Source of the DNA: Bacteroidota bacterium
GTDB lineage: Bacteria > Bacteroidota > Bacteroidia > Chitinophagales > BACL12
Direction of reading: 5' to 3'
Assembly (NCBI GenBank): GCA_016715425.1
Contig: JADKAC010000005.1
Coordinates: forward strand, 620,001 to 684,000
Length of the DNA: 64,000 nucleotides
Positions 27,080 to 36,156 of this stretch are shown piece by piece. Within the stretch, counting starts at the first letter, position 1. Each line of letters starts with the position of its first letter. Below the pieces are notes generated by a model that had not been told where the DNA came from, did not search any database, and saw only the letters and a list, made by a program, of their open reading frames with translations. A program made the position numbers and the translations under genes.

Positions 27080-29107
27080 ATGATCGAAGACAATCAATTA
27101 ATTATCCAATTGCGAGAGTTAATCGCCTCCAGTTCTGTATATCGCAAACGGATAGAAGTAGATTTATTTAGAAGTGAAGAAAAATATCGATTGCTACTCG
27201 ATCAACTAAGTGATGCAATTTATTTAAGTACAATTTCAGGCAAATTCGAAACATTTAATAAAGCTACTTCTGACTTGCTTGGATATAGTTCCGAGGAATT
27301 AAAAACATTGGATGTATTAAAAATTTATGCAAATCCTTCTGACAGGGAAGTATTTACAAAACATATTCGTAATAAGAAAGAAGTAAGAGATTATGAAGTG
27401 CAATTGCGACATAAAGACGGTCATTTAATTGATTGCTTGGTTTCTTCTTCTGTAAAATATGGTGATGAAGGAGTGGTTTTGGGTTTTCAAGGAATTATCC
27501 GTGATATCACATTGCATAAAAAAACAGAGGAATTGGAGCGTGCTAAATTATTGGCTGAACGGGCAAATAAATTTAAAGCAGAATTTTTGGCAAATATGAG
27601 TCATGAAATTCGTACACCCTTAAATGCAATTGTGGGTATGGTGCATTTGCTGGATCAAACCAGTTTAAATGAAAAGCAAAAAGAATTTCTTCGAGCAATT
27701 AAAACTTCTAGTGGATCTTTATTAGAAATTATTAATGATATTCTTGATTTTTCAAAAATAGAATCCGGAAAAATTGAGCTTGAAGAAAAATCATTTTCTA
27801 TTCGCAATTCCGTAAAAGAATTAATAAGTACCATACGATATAAAGCAGATGAAAAGGGACTAGAATTATTGATAAATATTGATGATAAAATACCTTCCAC
27901 TGTTGCCGGCGATCCTTTGCGTTTGAATCAGATTTTATTAAACCTGCTGAGTAATGCGATTAAATTTACTCAACGAGGTGAAGTTCGGCTTACCATTAAA
28001 TTGATAGAAATATTAGGTGATAAAGCACGTATCTTTTTTTCTGTGAGAGATACAGGTATTGGTATTGCCGCTGAAAAATTATCCACTATTTTCGAAAGCT
28101 TTACACAAGCAACTACAGATACTACACGACTGTATGGCGGCACCGGACTTGGACTTGCAATAGTGAAGAAATTAATTGATATGTTGAATGGTGCAATTAT
28201 GGTGAAAAGTAAAATTGATGAAGGCTCGGAATTTATTTTTGAAATTGATTTTAAAATGGTAGGAGAGATTACATCTACTGAAGAAAGAAACCAATTTGAT
28301 ATTGTTGAAGAACTGGAACTTCAAAATTGCAGATTTCTGCTTGCCGAGGATCATCCGCTCAATCAGTTAGTTACTTCCGAAATGATAAAATCTCACTGGC
28401 CTACTTGCGAAGTTGAAATTGCAGCCAATGGAAAAATTGCTTTGGAAATGTTAGAAAAAAATGATTACGATCTGATATTGATGGATGTGCAAATGCCGGA
28501 AATGAATGGTCATGAAGCAACACGTTTAATTCGCAGTACATTTAAAGAACCTAAAGCAAGTATTCCTATTCTGGCTTTTACAGCCTATGCCACAACCGGA
28601 GAAGCTGAAAAATGTTTGGAAGCGGGCATGGATGATTTTGTTTCTAAACCTGTGGAGCCGAATGTACTGATGCGCAAGGTGTTAAAATTATTACGTCAAA
28701 GCCCCGGATTCTCCAATGATAATTTTAATCCCACTTTAAAGGAAGATATTGAAATTTTTAAACCTATAAATCTTGACTATTTTAATACGGTAACAGAAGA
28801 AGACAATGAATTGCGCATAAAAATGTTGCGGATTATGTTAGATGAAACACCTGTTGAATTACAAAAATTACAACAATATTTTTTTGAGTCAAACTGGGAA
28901 GGAGTGAGAGCTATTGCACATAAAATGAAATCAACAATGCAATTTATTGGACTGCCCGACACATTGCAGTTAGTGAAGCAGATTGAAAATAATGCAAGGG
29001 AAGGCAAATACTTAGATACTTTAAATGAAAAAATAAAAAATGTTGTTTTAGAAGCAAACTCAGCTATGAAACAGTTGGAGATTGAATTGGAAAGAATATC
29101 TTCGTAA
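27080..29107 (+). CDS. Cytosolic hybrid histidine kinase (PAS-HisKA-HATPase-REC-HPt)
   Basis: This 675-residue protein has no membrane segment. Domains in order: PAS (about 33-145, ending GFQGIIRDITLHKK), HisKA with phospho-acceptor H175 in FLANMSHEIRTP, and HATPase with the N box LLNLLSNAIKFTQ and G boxes VRDTGIGI and GGTGLGLAI. Then come a receiver domain with Asp in LILMDVQMPEMNG (near 468) and an HPt domain with His in IAHKMKSTMQF (near 614). It is a phosphorelay hub that can pass phosphate from its own REC to HPt and on to another receiver. The receiver gene 16 bases downstream is a natural target, and two more receivers lie 5.5 kb away. Confidence 0.93.
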   Translation: MIEDNQLIIQLRELIASSSVYRKRIEVDLFRSEEKYRLLLDQLSDAIYLSTISGKFETFNKATSDLLGYSSEELKTLDVLKIYANPSDREVFTKHIRNKKEVRDYEVQLRHKDGHLIDCLVSSSVKYGDEGVVLGFQGIIRDITLHKKTEELERAKLLAERANKFKAEFLANMSHEIRTPLNAIVGMVHLLDQTSLNEKQKEFLRAIKTSSGSLLEIINDILDFSKIESGKIELEEKSFSIRNSVKELISTIRYKADEKGLELLINIDDKIPSTVAGDPLRLNQILLNLLSNAIKFTQRGEVRLTIKLIEILGDKARIFFSVRDTGIGIAAEKLSTIFESFTQATTDTTRLYGGTGLGLAIVKKLIDMLNGAIMVKSKIDEGSEFIFEIDFKMVGEITSTEERNQFDIVEELELQNCRFLLAEDHPLNQLVTSEMIKSHWPTCEVEIAANGKIALEMLEKNDYDLILMDVQMPEMNGHEATRLIRSTFKEPKASIPILAFTAYATTGEAEKCLEAGMDDFVSKPVEPNVLMRKVLKLLRQSPGFSNDNFNPTLKEDIEIFKPINLDYFNTVTEEDNELRIKMLRIMLDETPVELQKLQQYFFESNWEGVRAIAHKMKSTMQFIGLPDTLQLVKQIENNAREGKYLDTLNEKIKNVVLEANSAMKQLEIELERISS

Positions 29108-29122
29108 GATAAATAAAACACT

Positions 29123-29653
29123 ATGGTGAATAAGATTAATCAAAAGGACAAGCGGTATAAAATTTTTTTAGTGGATGATGATACCAAGCATTTAGTAATG
29201 CTAAAAAATCATTTGGAAAAAAAATCGGAGTATATGCTCGATATTCAGATTTTTTCTAATGGCGAAAGCTGTATGGAAAAACTGCATGAGAAACCCGATA
29301 TTTTTATTCTGGATTATTATCTTGATGGAATTAAAACAGATGCCGCTAATGGGTTGGAAATTATGAAAAGAATATTGGTAAAATTGCCCGATGCAAAAAT
29401 TATTATGATGAGCGGGCAAGACAATCTTCAAGTGGCAATTGATACAATTGATCATGGCGCTTACGACTATATAATTAAAGGTGAAAGTGCATATTTAAGA
29501 GCGCAAATGATATTAGATCATATTATCCGCAATATTAATATGGAGAAATATTTTGTAGATCAGGGGAAGAAAGAAAATTACATGATAGCTACTATTATAA
29601 TCCTGTTTGCACTATTAATCATTTTTGCCATTCTCAATCGTGGCTTTATCTGA
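29123..29653 (+). CDS. Single receiver domain with C-terminal membrane anchor
   Basis: This 176-residue protein is a CheY-like receiver (IFLVDDD acidic pocket, phospho-acceptor D64 in FILDYYLDG, conserved Lys in YIIKGES) with no DNA-binding or enzymatic output. Instead the last 25 residues form one hydrophobic helix (YMIATIIILFALLIIFAILN). It starts 16 bases after the hybrid kinase and is almost certainly in its operon. A tail-anchored receiver would bring the phosphorelay output to the membrane. Its partner is not evident here. Confidence 0.85.
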   Translation: MVNKINQKDKRYKIFLVDDDTKHLVMLKNHLEKKSEYMLDIQIFSNGESCMEKLHEKPDIFILDYYLDGIKTDAANGLEIMKRILVKLPDAKIIMMSGQDNLQVAIDTIDHGAYDYIIKGESAYLRAQMILDHIIRNINMEKYFVDQGKKENYMIATIIILFALLIIFAILNRGFI

Positions 29654-29772
29654 AACTAAATTGGAAGGTTAAAAATCAGTCGAATGATTTCAACTTTAAT
29701 TTTTAATTCGTTTCAGTTAAAACTAATTTTTAAACACTTGAGTTACTACTTATTAATGAAAGAAAAATTTTA

Positions 29773-30354
29773 ATGCAAAAAACACCAAATGAAAATCTTC
29801 CGAGATTGAATGTGGAAGAATTCAGAAAATCAGAAAAAACACCGGTTGTTATAGTTATGGACAATGTGCGCAGTTTAAATAATATTGGTTCTGTATTTCG
29901 TACAGCAGATGCATTTTTACTTCAGGGAATATGTCTTTGTGGAATTTCACCGGTGCCACCACATCGTGATATTGAAAAAACTGCGTTGGGTGCAACAGAA
30001 AGTGTAGAATGGGAATACTTTGATAATACTACGGATGCGATAGATAAACTTCGTGAAAATGGTTATCGCATTGTAGCGGTTGAACAAACAGATAAAAGTA
30101 TAATGCTGCATGAATATCAACCACAAAAGAATGGAAAAACAGCCTTAATTTTTGGTCATGAAATAATGGGTATAAGCGAAGAGGTTTTAGCTGTGTGTGA
30201 TGAAAGTATTGAGATACCACAGTTTGGTACAAAACATAGTTTGAATATTGCAATCAGCACTGGTGTTGTGCTTTGGGACTTTGTATATAAGTTGCGCTTA
30301 AAATATTTATTAAACCAGGAAAATAAATCTGCATTTCCCGGTATGGTCGGTTAA
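29773..30354 (+). CDS. TrmH/SpoU-family RNA 2'-O-methyltransferase
   Basis: This 193-residue SPOUT methylase has the three family motifs: NVRSLNNIGSVFRTADAF, FGHEIMGISEEVLAVCD and IPQFGTKHSLNIAISTGVVL. They form the knotted SAM-binding site. The lack of an extra N-terminal substrate-binding domain puts it with the short TrmH/TrmL-like group that modifies tRNA. The exact site cannot be assigned. It stands alone between the signalling genes and pckA. Confidence 0.9.
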   Translation: MQKTPNENLPRLNVEEFRKSEKTPVVIVMDNVRSLNNIGSVFRTADAFLLQGICLCGISPVPPHRDIEKTALGATESVEWEYFDNTTDAIDKLRENGYRIVAVEQTDKSIMLHEYQPQKNGKTALIFGHEIMGISEEVLAVCDESIEIPQFGTKHSLNIAISTGVVLWDFVYKLRLKYLLNQENKSAFPGMVG

Positions 30355-30572
30355 ATTCATTTTTACTTCTATATTCAGTTTCAGTAGATTTTTTACAAAC
30401 TTTTTTTATCCATTGCAATACTCTGCAACTTAGCAAAAAAAATGTAATGCACACATTTGTATGCTGAAGTTATGCCTTAGAAATATCTGCATTCAGCAAT
30501 AGTTCAATTGCTAATTTGTAAAAATTTCAATATGAATGATATAAATCAATTATAATCAAAAAGGTGTTTTTG

Positions 30573-30580
30573 TAACTTTG
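30573..30580 (+). promoter_or_regulatory. -7 box of pckA
   Basis: TAACTTTG matches TAnnTTTG and lies 40 bases before the ATG at 30621. It is the only good box in the ~265-base gap. Confidence 0.6.
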
Positions 30581-30620
30581 CTCACTTCAAACAGAATAGT
30601 ATTTACTAAAAAAACATGTA

Positions 30621-32234
30621 ATGAAAATAACAGGTAATAAAAATCCGCAGGCCAATCTGAGCGATTACGGTTTGCAACACCAGGCTGAAAGTTTCTGGAA
30701 TTGTACACCGGCAGTGTTAGTGGAGCATACCATTCAAAGAGGAATGGGTGAATTAGCAGATAGTGGAGCATTGGTAGTTGATACAGGTAAATTTAAAGGT
30801 AGAGCACCAAAGGATAAATTTGTTGTAAAAGATTCTACCACTGAAAATACAATTGATTGGGGAAATGTGAATATTCCAATTGAAGGTGAAAAATTCAACA
30901 ACCTATATAAGAAGGTAATGGATTATTTAAAGGATAAAGAACTTTGGGTGCGTGATTGTCAAGCATGTGCTGATCATAATTATAATATCAATATCCGTGT
31001 TATAAATGAATATCCATGGGGAAACATGTTTTGCTATAATATGTTTATTCGCCCTGATGAAAAAACTATTCAATCCTTTAAACCCGAATGGTTGATAGTG
31101 AATGCACCCGGTTTTTATGCAGATCCTGAAAAAGATGGAGTACGTTCTGCCAATTTTGCAATCTTAGATTTTACAAAAAAGATAATTCTTATTGGTGGCA
31201 GCGGTTATACAGGTGAAATCAAAAAGGGAATTTTCTCAGTATTGAATTATGTATTACCGCAAGAGGAAGGTGTTTTGAGTATGCATTGCAGTGCGAATGT
31301 TGGCAAAGATGGAGATACTGCTGTTTTCTTTGGCTTGAGTGGAACAGGTAAAACTACATTAAGTGCCGATCCAACAAGAAAATTAATTGGCGATGATGAA
31401 CATGGCTGGACAGAAAATACAGTATTCAATTTTGAAGGGGGCTGTTATGCAAAATGTGTAAACCTTACAAAGGAACATGAGCCACAGATTTTTAATGCAA
31501 TTAAGTTTGGTTCTATTTTGGAAAACATTGAATATTTCCCGGGAACAAGAACTGTGAATTATGAAGATGTAACCAAAACTGAAAATACAAGAGTAAGTTA
31601 TCCTATTGATTATATTGATAATATTATGGAGCCGAGTGTGGGTGGTATTCCGAAAAATATTTTCTTTCTCACTTGTGATGCATTTGGTGTTTTGCCTCCA
31701 ATCAGTAAGCTTACTCCAGGTCAGGCAATGTATCAATTTTTAAGTGGATATACAGCAAAAGTTGCAGGAACAGAAGCAGGTATTACAGAGCCTCAATTAA
31801 CTTTTTCTACATGTTTTGGCGCACCGTTTTTACCGCTGCATCCTACTAAATATGCGGAGATGCTTGGCGATAAAATACGGAAGCATAAGGTAAATGTTTG
31901 GTTAATAAATACTGGTTGGACAGGTGGTCCTTATGGGACTGGAAATCGCATGAAACTCAGCTATACTCGTGCAATGATTACAGCAGCTTTGGAAGGTAAA
32001 TTAGATTCAGTGACATTTGTAAAACATGAAGTGTTTGGTTTAGAAATGCCTATGCATTGTCCGAATGTGCCTGATGAAGTGTTGAATCCACGTAATACAT
32101 GGTCAGATAAAAACGTGTATGACGAAAAAGCCAATAATCTTGCAAAACAATTTATCAGCAATTTTGAAAAATATGCAGATAAAGCCAATGCCGAGATTAT
32201 GGCAGCAGCTCCTAAAGCAACAGCTAAAGCCTAA
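30621..32234 (+). CDS. pckA: Phosphoenolpyruvate carboxykinase (ATP)
   Basis: This 537-residue enzyme converts oxaloacetate and ATP to PEP, CO2 and ADP in gluconeogenesis. The kinase-1a P-loop is GLSGTGKTTLSADP (K244), followed by the metal-binding LIGDDEHGW. The substrate region GRAPKDKFVV and NTGWTGGPYGTGNRM are present. Length is that of the ATP-dependent bacterial family. It has its own promoter box and a strong terminator, so it is monocistronic. Confidence 0.97.
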   Translation: MKITGNKNPQANLSDYGLQHQAESFWNCTPAVLVEHTIQRGMGELADSGALVVDTGKFKGRAPKDKFVVKDSTTENTIDWGNVNIPIEGEKFNNLYKKVMDYLKDKELWVRDCQACADHNYNINIRVINEYPWGNMFCYNMFIRPDEKTIQSFKPEWLIVNAPGFYADPEKDGVRSANFAILDFTKKIILIGGSGYTGEIKKGIFSVLNYVLPQEEGVLSMHCSANVGKDGDTAVFFGLSGTGKTTLSADPTRKLIGDDEHGWTENTVFNFEGGCYAKCVNLTKEHEPQIFNAIKFGSILENIEYFPGTRTVNYEDVTKTENTRVSYPIDYIDNIMEPSVGGIPKNIFFLTCDAFGVLPPISKLTPGQAMYQFLSGYTAKVAGTEAGITEPQLTFSTCFGAPFLPLHPTKYAEMLGDKIRKHKVNVWLINTGWTGGPYGTGNRMKLSYTRAMITAALEGKLDSVTFVKHEVFGLEMPMHCPNVPDEVLNPRNTWSDKNVYDEKANNLAKQFISNFEKYADKANAEIMAAAPKATAKA

Positions 32235-32259
32235 TACTTTTTATTAATTAAGAATATTA

Positions 32260-32287
32260 GCCTGCGGATATTTCCGCAGGCTTTTTT
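32260..32287 (+). terminator. Rho-independent terminator of pckA
   Basis: GCCTGCGG and CCGCAGGC form a perfect 8-base stem with a six-base loop, followed by TTTTTT, 25 bases past the stop codon. Confidence 0.9.
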
Positions 32288-32375
32288 GTATAGTATGGTT
32301 TGCATTGTAACAAAAGGTGTGAATATGCTTCTGCATTTAAATATTATATGAAATAATTTGCAGAAAATTTATTAG

Positions 32376-33167
32376 ATGAAAAACACACCTGTTCTCGTAA
32401 TGGTATTAGTCGCATTTTTACTTTTGGGATTTAATAATAAAGGCAAAGAAAAATATATTGAAAATTTAGGATTTGCTTATATTCCTTCCGGAACAATGCA
32501 ATACAAAGGCGACTATGTTTCAATAAATGGATTCTACATTTTTGAAACAGAGATTACCAATAAACAATATCAGGAATTTTTATTTAATTTAAATAAACAA
32601 AAAAATTGGGAAGCATTGAAAGTATGTGCAATTGATTCTGCTAATTGGAATGTAGCATTATCATTTGAAAATAGTTATGCAAAAGAGTATCACCTCACTT
32701 CTCAATTTGCGGAATATCCAGTTGTAAATATTTCTTATGAAGCAGCTATGTTGTTTTGCCATTGGCTGCAACAAAAAATTAATAATAAAGTAGATGGTGC
32801 AATTGTGCGGTTACCCTCTAAATCTGAATGGGTTTATGCTGCTAAAGGTGGCAGTGCAGACGCAAAATACCCATGGGATAATCAGCAATCGAAAAATAAA
32901 AAGGATATAGAATTTTGTAACTATAATTCCCCTGATGACGGTACTTGTCTTGCCACAAATTTTTCCAGATCTTATTATCCCAACAGCTATGGCCTTTATA
33001 ATATGAGTGGCAATGTTTCTGAATGGACAAATGAACCCGGAGAAACAATTGGCGGAAGTTGGGATAGCGATGCTTTGCACATGCAATTGGAAGCAGATGA
33101 TTTACACTCAGGTAGTAGTAGCCCATCATCATATATAGGATTGCGCCCTGTAGTTATCTTCAATTAA
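32376..33167 (+). CDS. Exported FGE/SUMF1-fold protein
   Basis: This 263-residue protein has an N-terminal hydrophobic segment (VLVMVLVAFLLLGF) and a formylglycine-generating-enzyme-like domain. Family marks are FAYIPSGTM, ETEITNKQYQEFLF, YPVVNISYEAAMLFCHWL, RLPSKSEWVYAAKGG, YGLYNMSGNVSEWT and IGLRPV. Most Bacteroidota proteins of this fold, such as GldK-like ones, are not sulfatase activators. The copper-binding cysteine pair of true FGE is not obvious, so a structural or binding role is more likely. RsmE follows after 22 bases. Confidence 0.8.
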   Translation: MKNTPVLVMVLVAFLLLGFNNKGKEKYIENLGFAYIPSGTMQYKGDYVSINGFYIFETEITNKQYQEFLFNLNKQKNWEALKVCAIDSANWNVALSFENSYAKEYHLTSQFAEYPVVNISYEAAMLFCHWLQQKINNKVDGAIVRLPSKSEWVYAAKGGSADAKYPWDNQQSKNKKDIEFCNYNSPDDGTCLATNFSRSYYPNSYGLYNMSGNVSEWTNEPGETIGGSWDSDALHMQLEADDLHSGSSSPSSYIGLRPVVIFN

Positions 33168-33189
33168 TTTTAGCTGTTAACTTCGCCGA

Positions 33190-33903
33190 GTGCAAAATTT
33201 TTTCGCTCCCGATCTTTTAGAAAATTCCTTTCACGCTTTATCTGAAAGTGAATCACATCATGCCATCCATGTTTTACGATTAAAAGTAAACGATGTATTA
33301 TCAATCACAAATGGAAAAGGTGCAATAGCCACAGCAAAAATTATCGGTATTTCAAAAAAAAATTGCAGTGTATCAATAATCGAAGTAAAGCATGTAGCTA
33401 AAGAATTTATTTGCAAAATTCATATAGCGATTGCTCCTGTAAAATCAATGGATAGATTTGAATGGTTTTTAGAAAAAGCATGTGAATGGGGAGTGGATGA
33501 AATTACTCCTGTGATTACAAAAAACAGTGAAAGGCAGAAATTAAACTTAGAAAAAAGTAATCTAAAAATCATTGCTGCAATTAAACAAAGTGGAAGAGCA
33601 TGGTTGCCTGAATTAAATACCGTTATTTATCTGGATCAGTTTATTAATATGAAATCAGAATCTGAACAAAAGTTTATTGCATATTGTGGTGTTTTTGATA
33701 AAACATTGTTGATTCAGGAGATTAAAAAAGGAATTGATACAGAAATATTAATTGGTCCGGAAGGAGATTTTACAAATGAGGAGATGCTATTTGCAATTTC
33801 AAATAACTGGATACCGGTTACGTTAGGAAATTACAGATTGCGAACTGAAACAGCAGCACTTGAAACATTGGTTCAATATAATTTAATTAACAGATTGAAA
33901 TGA
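33190..33903 (+). CDS. rsmE: 16S rRNA m3U1498 methyltransferase
   Basis: This 237-residue SPOUT methylase starts with GTG at 33190. The N-terminal PUA-like part has SESESHHAIHVLRLKVND. The knot has ILIGPEGDFTNEE and VTLGNYRLRTETAAL, both diagnostic for RsmE. It methylates N3 of U1498 in the 30S subunit. Its 3' end overlaps the next start by four bases, so the two are translationally coupled. Confidence 0.95.
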   Translation: MQNFFAPDLLENSFHALSESESHHAIHVLRLKVNDVLSITNGKGAIATAKIIGISKKNCSVSIIEVKHVAKEFICKIHIAIAPVKSMDRFEWFLEKACEWGVDEITPVITKNSERQKLNLEKSNLKIIAAIKQSGRAWLPELNTVIYLDQFINMKSESEQKFIAYCGVFDKTLLIQEIKKGIDTEILIGPEGDFTNEEMLFAISNNWIPVTLGNYRLRTETAALETLVQYNLINRLK

Positions 33904-34562
33904 AAAAATACTTTTTAAGCGTATGTCTTTTGTGGTTTATGGTTAATCAAATCCAAGCACAAGCATCTGCACTTTCAATTGCATTATTAAAATATAATGG
34001 AGGAGGAGATTGGTATGCAAACCCCACTTCATTACCAAATCTGGTTTCATTTTGTAATCAGAATTTAAATGTTCATATCAATCCCGAGCCTGCTACAGTG
34101 GAGGTGGGGAGCCCCGAAATATTTAATTATCCCTTTGTGCACATGACAGGACATGGCAATGTGATTTTTTCAAATGATGAAGCGGTGAATTTGCGCAATT
34201 ATTTAATATCCGGAGGTTTCCTGCATATTGATGATAACTATGGAATGGATCCTTATATAAAACCGGCAATGCAGAAAGTGTTTCCGGAATTGGAATTTAT
34301 TGAGTTGCCATTTGATCATGCAATATTTCGCCAAAAGTTTGAATTTAAAAATGGACTACCAAAAATTCATGAGCATGATGGAGGGCCTGCACAGGCATTT
34401 GGATTGTTTTGGGAAGGCAGGTTGGTGTGTCTGTATACATATGAATGTGATTTGGGAGATGGTTGGGAGGATCAGGAAGTACACAATGATCCAGATGCAA
34501 TTAGATTAAAAGCACTTCAGATGGGAGCAAATATTATTCAGTATGTTTTTATGTCAATATAA
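33900..34562 (+). CDS. DUF4159-domain exported protein
   Basis: This 220-residue protein has a signal peptide ending IQAQA and a DUF4159 domain (ALLKYNGGGDWYANPTSLPN, MTGHGNVIFSNDEAVNLRNY, GGFLHIDDNYGMDPY). The fold is related to glutamine-amidotransferase-like domains, but no catalytic triad is evident. Function is unknown; homologues occur beside moxR-type gene sets in Bacteroidota, which are not present here. It is coupled to rsmE by a four-base overlap. Confidence 0.88.
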   Translation: MKKYFLSVCLLWFMVNQIQAQASALSIALLKYNGGGDWYANPTSLPNLVSFCNQNLNVHINPEPATVEVGSPEIFNYPFVHMTGHGNVIFSNDEAVNLRNYLISGGFLHIDDNYGMDPYIKPAMQKVFPELEFIELPFDHAIFRQKFEFKNGLPKIHEHDGGPAQAFGLFWEGRLVCLYTYECDLGDGWEDQEVHNDPDAIRLKALQMGANIIQYVFMSI

Positions 34563-34658
34563 AAATGACAACAATTCATAAATATTTTTTCCTTTATTAT
34601 ACATTTCAGCTAACTTTCCGCTTTAATTTAAAATATAACCCCCAATTAAATACCACAA

Positions 34659-35117
34659 ATGCCAAATAGCCAGAATGGAGTCATGCAAATTCTGCTAGTT
34701 GAGGATAATCCCGGGGATATTCGCTTAACACAAGAAGCACTGAAAGAAGGAGACATTCAAAATGTATTACATGTAGTAAAGGATGGCGTTGAAGCAATGG
34801 AATTTCTCCGAAAGAAAGATAAATATTCTGAAATGCCGACACCGGATATAATTCTACTTGATCTGAACTTGCCACGAAAGGATGGAAGAGAGGTTTTGGC
34901 AGATATCAAGACAGATGAAAATTTGAAAATGATACCAGTAATTGTTTTAACAACTTCGGATACGGACCAAGATATTATCAAAAGTTATAAACTACATGCA
35001 AACTGTTTCATAACTAAGCCTGTTGATCTAGAGTTGTTCATTTTTATAATTCAACAAATTCAAACTTTTTGGTTTAAGGTGATTAAATTGCCTCCGAAAA
35101 ATAATAACCATTTTTAA
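34659..35117 (+). CDS. Single-domain response regulator (Rcp1-like)
   Basis: This 152-residue receiver has the acidic pocket LLVEDNPGDIRL, the phospho-acceptor Asp in IILLDLNLPRKDG, Thr in VIVLTTSD and Lys in CFITKPVD. The long loop before the fifth strand and the NPGD motif place it with Rcp1-type regulators that pair with phytochrome-like kinases. There is no output domain. Two bases separate it from the following REC-PAS gene. The hybrid kinase at 27-29 kb could phosphorylate it. Confidence 0.9.
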   Translation: MPNSQNGVMQILLVEDNPGDIRLTQEALKEGDIQNVLHVVKDGVEAMEFLRKKDKYSEMPTPDIILLDLNLPRKDGREVLADIKTDENLKMIPVIVLTTSDTDQDIIKSYKLHANCFITKPVDLELFIFIIQQIQTFWFKVIKLPPKNNNHF

Positions 35118-35119
35118 TT

Positions 35120-36052
35120 ATGGAAGAGAAAAATCCAATGAATATTTTACTCGTAGAAGACAATCCAGCAGATGCAAGGTTGGTAGAAATCTATTTGAGT
35201 GAATCAACCATGATCGAACCCATGATTATGAAAACTGCTGAATTAGGCAAGGGTTTATTGATGCTTGAAGAACATGATTTTGATGTGGTATTACTTGATT
35301 TAACACTTCCTGATAGTTCTGGTTTTTCTACTATTAAAACTATGTTGGATGAGTTTCCCGAACAAACTGTAATAGTAATGACAGGTTTGGAAGATGAAAC
35401 TGTAGCATTAAATTCTGTAAAAGCGGGTGCTCAGGATTTTATAGTAAAGGGTCAGTTTGATAGCAATCTTCTTTCACGTACAATAACTTATGCAATTGAG
35501 CGCCATCAACTTCAACGTCGTTTAGAAGATTATGCGAAAGCAATTAAGCTGAATGAACAAAGATTATTAGAAGCCCAAAAAATGGCCCGTATCGGTAACT
35601 GGGAGATGGATATTGTAACTAATGGCATGTTTTGGAGTGAAGAAGTATTTAGGATTCTGGGTGTAAAAGAAAATTCTATTGAACCAACACTTAATGATTT
35701 TATGAAACTTGTGGTTATCGATGACAGGGATACATTAAAGACATCAATTAATCGAGCAATGGAAAAAGGGCAATCCTTTTTAGTAGAATATTCTATTAAT
35801 CAAAAAGATGGAAGTTCAAAAAGATTGGCATGTCAGGGACAAGTTCAAATGAGTAAAAAAACGAGTGGTCTTTGTCTGGTAGGAACTATACAGGATATTT
35901 CCTCATTTGGCAATAGAAGTAATACATCTACACCGGTTACTATTGTAAAAAATAAATTAGATGAAGCAATTTCTAAATTGAGAAATGGTAATGCAACATC
36001 TGAAACACTTGCCTTATTAGATGAAGCAGTTAATATCTTAAAACAGATTTAA
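35120..36052 (+). CDS. REC-PAS signalling protein without kinase domain
   Basis: This 310-residue protein has a receiver at about 7-125 (LLVEDNPADARL, VVLLDLTLPDSSG, VKAGAQDFIVKG). A short coiled stretch joins it to a PAS domain at about 150-265 (AQKMARIGNWEMDIVTNGMF, SINQKDGSSKRLACQGQVQM, GTIQDIS). The C-terminal ~40 residues are helical. No HisKA, GGDEF or other output is present, so it probably works as a relay with the receiver encoded just before it. Confidence 0.85.
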   Translation: MEEKNPMNILLVEDNPADARLVEIYLSESTMIEPMIMKTAELGKGLLMLEEHDFDVVLLDLTLPDSSGFSTIKTMLDEFPEQTVIVMTGLEDETVALNSVKAGAQDFIVKGQFDSNLLSRTITYAIERHQLQRRLEDYAKAIKLNEQRLLEAQKMARIGNWEMDIVTNGMFWSEEVFRILGVKENSIEPTLNDFMKLVVIDDRDTLKTSINRAMEKGQSFLVEYSINQKDGSSKRLACQGQVQMSKKTSGLCLVGTIQDISSFGNRSNTSTPVTIVKNKLDEAISKLRNGNATSETLALLDEAVNILKQI

Positions 36053-36156
36053 TTCAACCATTTCAACTCGAAGTACTCAGAGAATTTTAATTATAACAAA
36101 ATTCACTACCTAAGATGAAAATTATATTAGGTAGTGAATGAAATTATAGTCTGTTT

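Noticed and set aside
29755..29775. Earlier ATG before the TrmH-family methylase
   Set aside because: The ATG at 29757 is out of frame and ends in a stop at once; 29773 fits the family N-terminus.
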